Part shown: positions 28,501 to 43,500 of the stretch, one piece after another
How positions within the stretch are numbered: the stretch's first letter is position 1
Layout of the letters: every line of letters starts with the position of its first letter
Notes under the pieces: generated by a model
Seen by the model: the letters and a program-made list of their open reading frames with translations, nothing else
Database searches by the model: none
Told to the model about the DNA's origin: nothing
Translations under genes and position numbers: made by a program
DNA from: Chitinophaga polysaccharea
Lineage (GTDB): Bacteria > Bacteroidota > Bacteroidia > Chitinophagales > Chitinophagaceae
Reading direction: 5' to 3'
Assembly: GCF_007829335.1 (NCBI RefSeq)
Contig: NZ_VIWO01000014.1
Coordinates: 1 to 64,000 of the forward strand
Length of the DNA: 64,000 bases

Positions 28501-31500
28501 GTATCTGGAGAATGCCTCATCAGTGGTGGCCATAGGCGGTTTTAATACCTATGAGGCCAATAAACCTTATATTTTTAGTGCCACCCAGGCCAATAATACC
28601 CCCAACGGAGTTCGTATTTTTGGAAATTATACTTTTGACAACCAGGGTGCCATCAATTTAACACCACTCACCGACAATCTTATTTCCATAGGCTCCCGTA
28701 CTATAGCTGCCAGAGGGCTTTACTGGATGGGTAATATAGGAGAAGTGATTGCCTACAACCGCGTATTATCTGATGCAGAGCGCCAGTCCGTGGAATCTTA
28801 CCTGGGTCTTAAATATGGTATTACCATAGGTAACGGCGCTACCGATTACCTGGCTACCGACGGCTCCAAATACTGGACAGCCGATCCTGTTTATAAATCC
28901 CGTATCACCGGTATAGGCAGGGATGATGCTACAGCGCTGAATACCAAACAATCGCTCAGCGTGGATACCGGCTTTGTAACGCTTTCACTGGGTAACAGCA
29001 TTCCTCTCACGAACGAACAGAATAGCAATACCATCACGAACGATAAATCTTTCTTTGTTTTTGGCGACAATGGATTATCGGCTTCCTCTTATGGAACTAT
29101 TGTAAGCGGAACGAACGCAACCCGCCGCCTGGCCCGCATCTGGAAAGTAGATAAAACTAACTGGACGGATCAACCAGTTACCCTGAAAGCAGATGCACCC
29201 GGCACGAAAGTATACCTGCTGATCAGCACCGACCCTACGTTTGCAACGGTCAACCAGGAACTTCCGCTGAATGCAAACAAAACTATTACGCTCAACTCCA
29301 GCCTGATGCCCGATGGCGTGTACTTCACCTTCGGCGCAGCAGTAAAATACCCTGGCGGTGTAAACAGCGGCAAACTCCTGTGGTTGCGCGCGGATCTTGG
29401 TACTTCTGCTACTGCAGACAGCATGGGAATCAGCAGTTGGAACGACTATAGCCCTAACGGCAATAACGTTACCCAGGCCGTAGCTGCCAACCAGCCTATC
29501 TATATGAACAATGCTGCCAATAACCTGAACTTCAACCCTGTGGTAAGGTTCAATGGCGCTCCTCATGCTATGACAGGAGGCTCTTTCCTGAAAACAGCCA
29601 GCTATAATGGCGCCGCTGCATTCTACGCAGGTAACCAAACTGCGGCCGTTAATACCGTTGTATTCACAGAACCGATCGGAACCGGTACCCAGTTTACTTT
29701 GCATGCCACCTGGGGAGATAATATTGTTTATTGGGATCCTCCTTATGTCAGCAATCGTTTGACTTACAATACAGGGGGAATCAATAACCAGGTTATTCTC
29801 TGGTCCACTACCAGCGATATCAGCCTGGCTGCCAACAAACAGGCTATTTACAAGAATGGTCTGAATGTGGCCAACGGTAATAATACGAGTATCTTCACCG
29901 GCAACAACAGTCCATTCCAGTTGGGCTATTCCACCAGTGCAACTTCTTACACCGGCCGCATGGGCGACCTGATCATTTATGCTGGTGCGCTTACGACAAA
30001 TGAGCAACAGCGCGTGAATACCTATATGGCTATTAAGTATGGTATCAGTTTGAATAACGGCGCTTCCAATTACCTGGCTACTGATGGCAGCACTATATGG
30101 AACGCCGTGACCAACACCGGCTATGGCAATTATATCACCGGTATTGGTCGCGACGATGCGGAAGATCTTAATCAGAAACAATCCCGTAATACTGCAACTG
30201 GCATGCAGTTGGCTATCGGCCTCAATAACCTGGCGGAAACAAACCTCAGCAATGCCAATGCATTTACTGCCGATAAATCATACATGGTGTGGGGGGATAA
30301 TGGCGGCAGCAGTCTCTTTAAAACGCCGCTGAGCGGTCACCCGGTAGCCAACTACCGCATGGCAAGAGTATGGCGTGCGCAGGAATCCGGCACTGTTGGC
30401 GGTGTACAGGTAGCGGTGCCTTATGATGCACTGCCCAATGCGGCACAGACTTACCTCATTATTAGCAATGATGCTACTTTCGACGGAACGGACAAATTTA
30501 TTCCTGTAACGGCCACCACCCTCAATGGTGTGAAACATTATGCGGCCAATGTAGACCTGACCAATGGACAATATTTTACCTTTGGAGCTTCTATCAAAAC
30601 GCCTGGTGGGGTAGTGGGCACGTCCCTCTGGCTGCGTGCAGACGCTGGTACGTCCAATACTACGGATAACACCGCCCTTAACGGATGGACAGACTATGCT
30701 TCTGAACTGAACAACGCTACGCAGGCTACAGTTGCCAATCAACCGCTGTATATGAACAACGCCGTTGATAATGCCAACTTTAACCCGGTAGTGAAGTTTG
30801 ATGGTACAGATTTCATGGGGCTGGATATCACTAAGTTGCCTACAGGCACTGCTGCGAGAACGCTCTTCGGTACTGGTAGTGCAGCCACCACCGGTACAGG
30901 TAATAAGTTTATTCTTGCTTATGGTGCAGGTGCAACTAACCAGGGTAATGGTCTCGCGATCGTAGGTGGAAATGGGACAGCCGATTTCGTAGGATGGGCT
31001 AATGATGTGGTAAGCCCGGTCGGTAACTGGCAACCAGGTGTGTTTAATGAAATGGTAGGTGTATGGGCTGGTAATGGCGGTACTGCTACACTTTACAGCA
31101 AAATGAAATCGCTGGGATCTGCCGCTAAGGCATGGAATACCGGCAACGTGGATGCTGGAATAGGTGCATGGCCCTGGGATCGCGCTCAGGCATGGATCGG
31201 TACCATGGGAGATATTATCGTATATCCCACCGCCTTAACACCCACCGAACTGCAACGCGTATCTACTTACCTCGCTATCAAGTATGGCTATACGATAGAT
31301 CAGACCACTGCAACAGATTACCTGGCTACCGACGGCACCACCAAGGTATGGGATGCCACTGCCAATGCTACCTATAAGAATAATATCACCGGTATCGGTC
31401 GCGATGACGTAGAAGGCCTTGCGCAGAAGCAGAGCCAGAACATCAATACCGGCTTACAGCCCATAGTAGGCCTCGGCGGTATCGCGGCAAATAACCTTAG

Positions 31501-34500
31501 CAATACCAATACTTTCTCTGTAGATAAATCTTATTTGGTGTGGGGCGATGATGGTGCAGCCACCAACTTCTCCACCGTTATCACCGGTAATCCGCTTGTA
31601 ACCAACCGTATGGCAAGAGTATGGAAGGTGCAGGAAACCGGTACCGTGGGTACTGTGGCACTTTCTGTCAGAAAAGACCAGTTGCCTAAAATTGCTACTA
31701 CTCCTTACCTGGTAGTGAGCAATGACGCCACTTTTGATGGCACTGATCAGTTTATACAATTATCTGAAAACAGTGTGAATGGTGTGATCAGTTACACGAC
31801 CAACATCGATCTCACAAATGGACAGTACTTTACTATTGCCAGCTATGTAACAGCACCCGGTGGCGTATCCGATGAAATGTTGTGGGTGAAAGCAGACGCT
31901 GATCTCCAGGTGGACGGCAGCAACCAGGTGGAACAATGGCTGAACCAGGCGGGTTCCATGGCGACTGAACTGCGTGCGGCCCCAGTTGCACATACAGATG
32001 CCATCGCTGCTTCGGCTGATATTATCCGTGTAGCCAATGGCATCAACTTTAACCCAACGCTTGATTTCACCGGTGCAGTAGGCAAATCCCTGAAAGGAAA
32101 TGCCACTGCTAACTGGAACACATCGGCTAACTTGTCTATATTCTCTGTAAATAAACCTGAAGGTGTTATTCCAAACTCCGGAACAGCTATTTTCGCCAGT
32201 AATGGTAACTGGACCGCAGTTGGAGGATCCGGCAGAGGCCTGATGTATCTTACCGGCGGCAATTTTGCTCTTGACGGCGCTGGATGCCCTACTGGACAAT
32301 CCACGCCACCTTATGCCGGGCCTGTTATCGCAAGGGGGATTTATGTAAATGCAAGCAACCCGCTGAATGGAAGTACATGGCTGAACGGTAAGCAATCTGT
32401 TCTCGCTACCAGCTGCCCAACACAGGCAGATGGCTCCTTCTTCGAAATAGGCGGTCGCACCACAGACGATGCTACATATGACAACCGTATCTTCAACGGT
32501 AAGATCCCAGAGGTGATCGTGTATAAATCCGCGCTCACAACTACAGACGCACAGAAAGTGGAATCTTACCTCGGTGTTAAATACGGTATCACGCTCGACC
32601 AGTCTACTGCACAGAACTACCTGGCTACAGATGGTTCCGTGATCTGGAATGCGACGAACAACAGCACTTATAAAAACAATATCTTCGGTATCGGTCGCGA
32701 TGATCGCGAAGGGTTGGTACAGAAACAATCCCGCAGCATCCATACTGGCTCTATCCTGACAGTTGGTGTGCGTGCTATCGCCGCTACCAATGCAGATAAT
32801 GCTAATACTTTTGGTGCAGATAAAAGTTATCTCCTGTTGGGCAGCAATAGCAATGCCCTCACTGTAAGCGGAACAGACCTGCCCGTCGGCAGCTGTATCC
32901 CCGAACGCCTTACGCAGGAATGGAAAACACAGTTTACCAACTATGATATCAGCACGCAACCACTCAGTATGCAGTTTGACCTGACTGGCATTACCACCAC
33001 AGGTACAACTACAGGCGATTTCAGCATCCTGGTGGATGAAGATGGCGACGGTAACTTCGCCACCGGTACTATCACAGAAATCCCAGCTACTAATGTCGCC
33101 GGCAAGATCGTGAGCTTTGAAAACGTGGGTGCACTGAAAGACGGCGTAGTGTTTACACTCGTTACCAGCCATCTGCAACGCACCGCTAACCTGGTGCCAG
33201 ACGCCACGGTGAGAACAGTAACCGCCACTTGTATCAACAACGATACCCTGTATTTCTACGATCCTACAGATGCTAGTAAATACATTGCTTCCATTGCCCT
33301 CAACGGCAATACTATGGACGTGACCAAGCTGTCGGCCATTGTTGATGTGAACAGGGATATGAATGCTGCATTGGGTAAAAACAGTGGTACCGACTATGGC
33401 ACGCAACTGATGCGCAGGTTGTTACAGATCAACTATACCGGCGGTGCGCTGACACAGAATGGTGGCGTTACCGTTCGCCTGTTCTGGAATCCTGCTGAAA
33501 AGACCAATGCAGAAAATATGCTTTCCGGCACCCGTGGTGTAACCGGTACACAGCGTTGGACCTGGTTCAAACACAGCGGCGATATTGCTACTACACTGGC
33601 CGACCTGGCCCCTGAAGGACTGGCTAATATTACAGAAATGAATCCTTCGGCTACCGGTCAGCAGGATGGCGTAGACTACGTTGAGTTCAGCGGTATACAG
33701 AGTTTCTCCACTTTCGGTGGCCTGACCGCTGTTAATCAAACATTAGCCATCACCAAAGTACAGGATGGTAAAGAAGGTACACAGGATGGTTCCTTCAAAA
33801 TCAGTTTGCCAGGAACCATAAAAGCTACGGAAGACATTACCGTAAACTATACGGTGACCGGTACTGCCAATAACGGCGGCGACTATACGACCCTCACAGG
33901 TACGGTTACTTTCCCGTCCGGCAGCAACAGTATATCCCTGCCAGTAACGGTGACTGATGACAATATCCTTGAAGTAACAGAAAATGTGAATGTTACGCTG
34001 AGCGGCGCCGTAGGCGCTGCCAGCGGTAATATTTATAATATCAGCAGCACTCAGTCAGTTGCGTCGCTGGACATTGCAGACAACGACAGCAATGACCCTG
34101 CTAAAACTACCGTAGGCGTTACCTGGGTGAAGGATGCCCAGGAACCCACTACCAACGGCGCCTTTAATATCAGCCTGCCGGCTGGTGTTACTTCCTCTGA
34201 AGACATCACTGTTAACTACGCTATTGCCGGTACCGCCACCCCAGGTGCGGATTATGTGGCACTGAGCGGGTCGATTGTGATTCCTGCGGGCCAGCCAGGC
34301 GTAACATTGCCGGTGCTGGTGCTGGACGATCAGTTGCTGGAAAAACCGGAAACAGTTATAGTAAGTGTAACCAGCGGCAGCTCTACCCATTTTACACTAA
34401 CACCAGCTGCCGCTGCGGTGACTGCTACCGTTAATGTTATTGACGATGAGAATACACCGGCCAATCGTGTACTGAGCATAACGAAAAAGACCGACGCGGC

Positions 34501-37500
34501 TGAACCATCCACCAATGGCGAGTTTACGATCCATTTACCGGTAGGTGTGATACCTACCGAAGATATCACCGTCAGCTATAACGTAGGTGGTACAGCCCAA
34601 GGTGGATCTGATTATACAGCCCTTACCGGTACGGTGATTATCCCGGCGGGTAAAGACAGTGTAGTCGTACCAGTTAATATAATCGACGATCAGATCATTG
34701 AAAATACCGAAACGGTGGTGGTAACACTTACCGGCGGCAGCAGCACCAACTTCAATTATACTGCCAGCACCACCAATGGTAATGCCACTGTTAATATTAC
34801 AGATGATGACAATACAGCGCTTAACCGCGTGATCAGTATTAAGAAGAAAACGGATGCGGCAGAGCCGTCCACAAACGGGGCATTTACGATTGGTCTTCCT
34901 GGTAGTATTACTTCTTCCGAAAATATAACCATAGCCTATACATCCTCCGGTACCGCTACCAGTGGCACAGATTATACCGCCCTGGGAACATCTATCGTGC
35001 TGCCTGCTGGACAGAACAGCATTCCTTTACCCATCACCGTTGTCGATGACAAGATCATCGAAAATACAGAAACTGTCATTGCAACGGTGACTGGCGGTAC
35101 CAGTACCAGCTTTGCTTTCACTATCAGCAGCACTGATGGCAGCGCCACAGCCAATATCACGGATGATGATAATACAGCTGCCAACCGCATCCTCAGCGTG
35201 ACCAACGACGGAGGAGATGCTTCCGAACCAAGTACCAACAGCCGGTTCAAAATCAGTTTGCCTAAAGGCGCGACTGCAGCCGACGATATTGTGGCTGCCG
35301 AGCCTATTACCGTGACCTACACTATTGGTGGCACGGCGATAAATGGCACCGATTATACCACTATCACCAATACCGCCATCATACCAGCAGGCCAGAACAG
35401 TGTAACCGTACCGGTAACCGTGATCAATGACCAGCTGATGGAAAGCACCGAAACGGTGACTATGACGCTCGCCGGCGGCACGAGTACCAGCTTTGCCTTT
35501 ACGGCCAGCACAACCAATGGTAGTGCTACCGTGAATATCCTGGATGATGACAACACTCCTGCCAACAGGGTGCTGAGTATCACCAAAACTGCCGATGGTG
35601 CAGAGCCAGCTACCAATGCTACGTTCAAAATCAGTTTGCCTGGAACGGTTACGCCTTCCGAGGACATTACGGTGAATTATACCATCGGCGGAACAGCTAC
35701 TAACGGCACAGACTATACGACCTTAAGTGGCACCGCTACCATCCTGGCAGGACAAAACTCCATTACCCTGCCTGTTGCCGTAATCAACGACCAGGTAATA
35801 GAAAGTACAGAAACCGTAACGTTGACGCTTACCAGCGGTAGCTCTACCAACTTCAGCTATACCGTGAGCGCCACCAATGCTGCGGCCACTGCGAATATTT
35901 CGGATGACGATAATACTGCGGCCAACCGTGTGCTGAGTGTTATTAATAATAGTAATGGGGCAGAACCGGGTACTCCAGGTGAATTTAAAATCAGCCTGCC
36001 CGCGGGCTTCACTTCATCCGCACCTATTACTGTGAATTACACGATAGGAGGAACGGCTACCAGTACAGCCGATTATGTTCCATTAACAGGTACTGCTACC
36101 ATAGCAGCAGGTCAGCCTTTTGTAACCGTACCGGTAACTGTGAACGATGATAAGATCATCGAAGTAACAGAAACGGTAGTGATGACCCTCACCGGCGGCA
36201 CCGGTGGTGGTTCCGCTTATACGGCATCTGCATCCGCTAATACCGCTACTGTGAATATTGCAGACGATGATGATACACCGGCTAATCGTATGGTAAGAGT
36301 ACAGTTAGGCCGTGATGGTGCAGAAGGCGGCGCCTCAATAAGATTCAATTTCCTTCCGGCGCCGGGTATTACATATTCTGAACCCGTAACAATAAATTAT
36401 ACTATAGGTGGTACCGCTACTTTAGGCGTCGACTATAATGGTATAACTCCTGCACATTTCAGTGGAACGGCTGTGATTTCAGCCGGAGCTACATCAACAG
36501 CCACCGTGGCTAATGTGGTGGATGATCAGATTATAGAAGGTACAGAAACCGTGATCATCAATATCACCGGCGGATCTTCCACTAATTTCAATTTCACACC
36601 AGATCCGGTAGAAGGCAGCGCAACCGGCAACATTATCGACAACGATGATAATGCGGCCAACCGCGTACTGAGCATCACCAAAACAGGAGATGCAGCAGAA
36701 CCGGCAACAAACAATACCTTCAAAATTAACCTGCCGGCAGGTATAACAGTTCCCGAGCCTATCACTGTGAATTACACCGTGAGCGGTACTGCTACCGGAG
36801 GTGCGGATTACGCGACCCTGAGCGGCACGGTAACCATCCCTGGTGGTTCAAACGGCACCACACTGCCGGTGAATGTGATCAATGATGATTTCATTGAGAA
36901 TACAGAAACAGTGATAGTAAAGCTTACTGGTGGCAGCACCAGCACGCTCACTTTCACGCCTAGCACCACCAATGGCCAGGACACGATGAACATTGCCGAT
37001 GACGACAATACTGCCGCCAACCGTGTGCTCAGTATTGTGAAACAGTCTGACCTTGCAGAGCCTGCCGGCAACGGTAGCTTCAAGGTAAGTCTGCCTGGAA
37101 TCGTGTCTTCATCAGAACCGGTGACGGTTAGTTATACCATTACTGGTACTGGTACTAATGGCGACGACTATACTACCCTGACAGGCAGCATCGTATTACC
37201 TGCCAAACAAAACAGCGTAGTTATACCGGTAGATGTAAAAGACGATAAGATCATAGAGGGTACAGAAACGGTGGTGCTCACGCTTACCGGTGGTACCAGC
37301 ACCAGCTTTACTTTCACTGCCGATGCTACCAACGGCAGTGCCACAGCTAATATTACTGACAATGATAACATTGCAGCCAACCAGGTATTGAGTGTGATCA
37401 ACGGCGGCGATGCCGCTGAACCAGGCACCAACGGCGCCTTTACTATTGGCCTGCCTGCTGGTTATACCGCAGCAGCACCCATCACCGTCAACTATACCAT

Positions 37501-40500
37501 AGCCGGTACAGCCACCAGTGGGTCTGATTACACCGCGCTCACAGGTACGGTAACCCTGCCCGCTAACCAACCTAGTATATCCGTACCGGTATTGGTGAAA
37601 GACGATCAGCTCATAGAGAATACTGAAACCGTTATCATGACGACTACAGGTGGTACCGGTGCCGGCCTTACTTATACGGCTAGCCCGACTAATGCTACCG
37701 CTACTGTTAATATTGCCGATGACGAAAATTCTGCGGCCAGCCGTGTGTTAAGCGTTACCAATGGTGGCAACGCAGCAGAGCCAACCACCAACGGCAAGTT
37801 CAAAATCAGTCTGCCAGCAAATGTCTTCCCATCAGAAGATATTACCGTTACTTATACTATCGCCGGTACCGCTACCGGTGGTAAAGATTACACTGCGCTG
37901 ACAGGTACAGCTACTATCCTGGCCGGTCAGAATAGTGTAGACGTTCCCGTAGATGTGATTGACGATCAGATCATCGAAGGTCAGGAAACGGTGAGCCTTA
38001 TGCTCAGTGGTGGTACCAGTGGCAGCTTCACTTATACTGTGAGCAGCACCGCCGGTAATGCACAGGTGACCCTGGATGATGACGACAACATTGCCGCCAA
38101 CCAGGTACTGACAGTGACGAAAAATGCCGATGGTGCAGAACCATCTACTCCTGGCAGCTTCAAAGTGAGTCTGCCTGCCAATATTACTTCCGCGAGGGAT
38201 ATTACCGTGACTTACAGTACCAGTGGTACAGCTGCCGTGGGCGCTGACTACCAGGCGCTTGGTACCATTACCATCCCTGCTGGTCAAAACAGTGTAATCG
38301 TTACAGTGAATGTGATCAACGATAAGATCATTGAGCCGACAGAAACAGTGGATATGGCGATCACCGGTGGTAACGATACCAAATTTACCTATACCGTAGC
38401 TACTGGTGGTGGATCCGCCACAGTGAACATCGCGGATGACGATTATAACACTAACAGTAATGTAGTGCTGCTTACAAAGGTGTCTGACGCCGTAGAGGGC
38501 GGTACCCATGGGCAGTACAGGATTGCCCTGCCGCCAGGTGTTACCAGCTCTCAGGATGTGGTGATTAGTTTTACATTAGGAGGCACCGCTAATGATTCAG
38601 CTCATGCCCCGGTTGACTACCATTTATTGGGCCTGTCCGCTGGTAATAATATTGTTATTCCCGCAGGGGCCAATGAAGTATATATTGATGTAGACGCATT
38701 AGCTGATGGTCAGGTAGAAGGGCCCGAAACAGTGGTGCTGAACCTCACAAACGCTACGTCTTCTTCCGGCATGCCGTTTACCATAGATCCATCTGGTAAC
38801 GGGGCAACTGTGAACATCATAGATGCCGATGCAGCTACCAGCACTCCTATACAGGTGATTGCCGGAATCAATGCGTCAGAACCAGTCACTAACGGTACTT
38901 TCACCGTGAAGCTGGCGGGTGTAGCTACCTCCGCATGGCCTGTCACCATTGGGTATCGCATATCTGGTACTGCTGCCTCTGGGGAAGACTATGAGGCACT
39001 GGGCAATATCATCATACCAGCTAATAAGAATAGTGAATCAGTAACGCTCAAAGTGCTGGATGACAAGATCATTGAGCCAACTGAAACCATGACCATTGAG
39101 CTTTTGTCGGGTAGTGCTACAGATGGAGGCGGTAATGCCTTTATCTTCCCGCCAGATCCGGCCAATAATAATATTACCGTTAACATCGCGGACGACGACG
39201 CCACTGCGGTGAACCAGATACTGAAAGTGGTGAAAAAAGACGATGCCGCTGAACCGGGTACCAATGGTGCTTATACCATCAGCCTGCCTGCGGGTTATAC
39301 TTCTGCAGCAGATATCACGTTCACTTACAACATGACTGGTGATGCTGCCCGTAACACCGACTATACTATCAGCGCCGTTACGCTACCGGCTAATACCAAC
39401 AGCTTTACCATACCGTTGATCGTTAGCGATGACAAGATCATAGAACCTACGGAAAAGGCTATACTGAACCTGACCGGTGGTACAGACGCTAACGCATTTA
39501 CTTATACCGCAGATCCGGCTGGTAACAACGCCACCGTGAATATCATCGATGATGACAGTACCGCTGCCAACCGTGTACTGATTGTGACGAAAACAGCTGA
39601 TGGTGCTGAACCTGGTATTCCTGGTGAGTTTACTATCAGTCTGCCGGCTGGTTATACCGCGTCCCAAGATATCGACGTAACTTATACCATTGGTGGTACC
39701 GCTACGCCAGGTGCAGGTTTTGACTATACTGCGCTCACTGGTACCGCGAAGATCATTGCCAGTCAACCTAATGTTAAAGTAACAGTACCTGTCACCAACG
39801 ACGATATCATAGAAGGTACAGAAACAGTGGTAATGACACTAACTGGTGGCACCAATGCCAGCTTTAACTTCACACCGGCTACAGGTAATAATATTGCCAC
39901 TGTTAATATAACCGATGATGACAATACCGCGGCTAACCAGGTGATCAGCATCGTGAAGAAGACCAATGCCGCAGAACCAGGTACAAATGGTGCGTTCACT
40001 GTCAGCCTGCCGCCTAACGTAACATCAGCTAAGCCGGTAACTGTGAACTATACCATTGCCGGCACCGCGATCAACGGAACCGATTATGGCACCCTTTCCG
40101 GTACGGTGGTAATACCTGCCAACCAGAATGGTATAGACGTGCCAGTTACTGTGAAAGACGAGAAAATCATAGAAGGTACAGAAACTGTGATCCTCACCGT
40201 TACAGGTGGCACTTCTCCTGACTATACCTTCACCGCCAGCACCACCAATGCCACCGCTACGGTGAACATCACCGATGATGATGACATTGCCGCTAACCGT
40301 GTGTTGAGCGTTATTAATAATGGCGACGCCGCAGAGCCAGGTACCAACGGTCAGTTCCTGGTAAGCCTGCCTGCCGGTTATACCGCCGCAGTGCCGATCA
40401 CGGTGACCTACAACGTAGGAGGTACCGCCACTGCCGGCGCAGATTACACTGCATTGACCAATACCGTGGTGATACCAGCCGGGGATCCGGGCGTGCCGGT

Positions 40501-43500
40501 AGCCGTTAATGTGATAGATGACAAGATCATTGAGTCAACAGAAGACGTGACACTGACCATCACCGGTGGTACCGGCGGTGCGGCATACACTGCCAGCACC
40601 ACCAATGGTAATGCTACGGTGAACATTGCGGACGACGATAATATACCAGCCAATACGGCACTGACGGTGACCAGGACTGCCGACGCCGCAGAACCAGGTA
40701 CCAACGGAAGCTTCAGCATTAACCTGCCTAACGGTGTAACCGTAGCAGAAGATGTAACGGTTCAATACACCATTACCGGTACTGCGGTTAACGGCACTGA
40801 CTATGCGACTCTCAGCGGTACAGCAGTGATTCCGGCTAACAGCGACAAAGTAATCGTGCCAGTAACAGTGATCGACGATAAGATCATTGAGACTATTGAA
40901 ACCGTAATCATGAAACTGAACAGCGGCGCCAGCGCTCACTTCAACTTCACCGCCAGCACTACCCATGGTAGCGATACTGTAAACATCGTGGATAACGACA
41001 ATACGTCGGCAGCGCTTGTACTGAGCATCACGAAGAAGAACCATGGTGCAGAGCCATTTGCCAATGGCGCCTTTACGATCAAACTGCCTGCTGGCTATAC
41101 ATCCTCACAGGATATTACCGTGAACTACACCGTAGCCGGTACTGCCACCAGCGGCGATGATTACAATGCCCTCAGCGGCAGCATCGTACTGCCAGCCGGT
41201 AAAGACAGCGTTGACCTGCTGGTAACTGTGAAGGATGATAAGATCATAGAACCAACAGAAACAGTGGTCGTGGCCCTGACCGGTGGCAGCAGCACCGACT
41301 TTACGCTGGTGCCGAGTGGTACTGCAGGCAGCGCCACCGTTAATATTGCGGATGATGAGTCGCTTACCCCGGCTAACCTCGTACTGAGTATCGTGCGGAA
41401 GAGTGATGCTGCGGAACCATCTACCAATGGTGCGTTTACTATCAGTTTGCCTACTGGTATCACCACGGCTGAAGCCATCACCGTGAACTATACCGTGGCC
41501 GGTACCGCCACCCCAGGTGCTGACTACACCGCCTTAACCGGAACCGTAGTCATCCCGGCAGGAGCAGGTACTGTAGACGTTCCAGTTGCGGTAGCAGATG
41601 ATAAGATCATAGAGCCTACAGAAACCGTGATCGCCACCCTGGCAGGAGGAACTTCCAGCAGCTTTACCTTCACCGGCAGCGGCAATGCTACTGTAAACAT
41701 CACCGACAACGACAACGTGGCGGCCAACCTCATACTGAGCGTAGCCAACGCGGGTGATGCGGCAGAACCGTCTGTTCCTGGTTCCTTCCATATTACATTG
41801 CCTGCAGGATATACTGCCTCAGAAGATATCACGGTGAACTATAACATTACCGGTACCGCCACCAGCGGCACAGACTATACCGCACTCACCGGTACAGCGG
41901 TGATCCTGGCAGGTAAAGACGGGGTAGTGGTATCAGTTCCTGTAATAGATGATAAACTGATAGAGAATACAGAAACCGTGATCATGACACTCAACGGCGG
42001 AAGCTCCACTACCTTCACCTTAACAGGTAATGGCAGCGCTACCGTGAATATTGCGGACGATGATAACAACGCGGCCAACCGCGTACTGTCTGTCACCAAA
42101 ATGACTGACGCCGCAGAACCGGCTACCGATGGCAAGTTCGCCATCAGCCTGCCTGCCGGCATCACGGCCTCCGAAGACATCACCGTGAATTATACTATTG
42201 GCGGCAACGCTACCAGTGGAAAAGATTACACCGCATTGAGCGGCACGGTAGTCATCCCGGCTGGTAAAGACACGGTGTTTGTAACGGTGCCGGTAATCGA
42301 CGATAAGGTGATCGAAACCACAGAAAACGTGGTGATGACCCTCACCGGCGGAGCAAGCACCAGCTTTAACTTCACTGCCAGCACTACCAGCGGTAACGCT
42401 AGCGTGAATATTACGGACGACGATAACGTGGCGGCTAACCGGGTGATCAACGTGACTAACCCTGTAGACGGTGCAGAACCAGCTACCAACGGAACGTTTA
42501 CGGTGGGATTACCCGCAGGTTATACCGCATCAGAAGACATCACCGTTAGCTACACCGTAGGCGGCACTGCTACCGGCGGTACAGATTACACCGCGCTTAG
42601 CGGCACGGTGGTGATCCTTGCGGGTCAGACAAGTGTGCCCGTAACAGTTAGCGTGATCGATGATAAGATTATAGAAAATACAGAAACCGTTATATTAACG
42701 GCTACAGGAGGTACATCCACCAGCTTTACGCTCGTGGCAAGCGGTACAACCGGAAATGCTACCGTGAATATCACAGATGACGATAACACCGCGGCTAACC
42801 GGGTACTGAGTGTAAAAAATGCAGGCGACGCAGCAGAACCGGCTACAAACGGTAAGTTTACGATCAGTTTGCCTGGTGGAGTAACTTCATCTGAAGACAT
42901 TACCGTGAATTACACGATCGCGGGTACTGCCGCCAGCGGCACCGACTACAATGCCCTCAGCGGCACCGTAGTAATCCCTGCCGGAAAAGATAGTGTAAAC
43001 GTTCCTGTTAGTGTAATCAATGACCAGATCATTGAAAGCACCGAAACAGTGATCCTCACACTGACCAACGGTACTTCTACCAGCTTTGCCTTCACGGCCA
43101 GCACCACCAATGGTAAGGCTACAGTGAATATCAACGACGATGACGATAACGCCGCCAACCGCGTGCTGCTCGTTACCCGGACGCTTGATGCGGCAGAACC
43201 AGGCACCAACGGCAACTTCAATATCAGTTTGCCTGCTGGTATCACCGCTGCAGAAGATATCACTGTTAATTACACCATCGCGGGAACCGCAGTGAATGGC
43301 ACTGATTATGCCAGTCTCACCGGCTCCGCAGTCATCCTGGTTGGTAAGAACGGTGTTAGCGTACCTGTAACGGTAACAGATGACAAGATCATTGAAAACA
43401 CTGAAACGGTGATCATGACGCTGACCAACGGTACCTCTGCCAGCTTTGCCTTCACCGCCAGCACGACCAGCGGTACTGCGACGGTAAATATTGCAGACGA

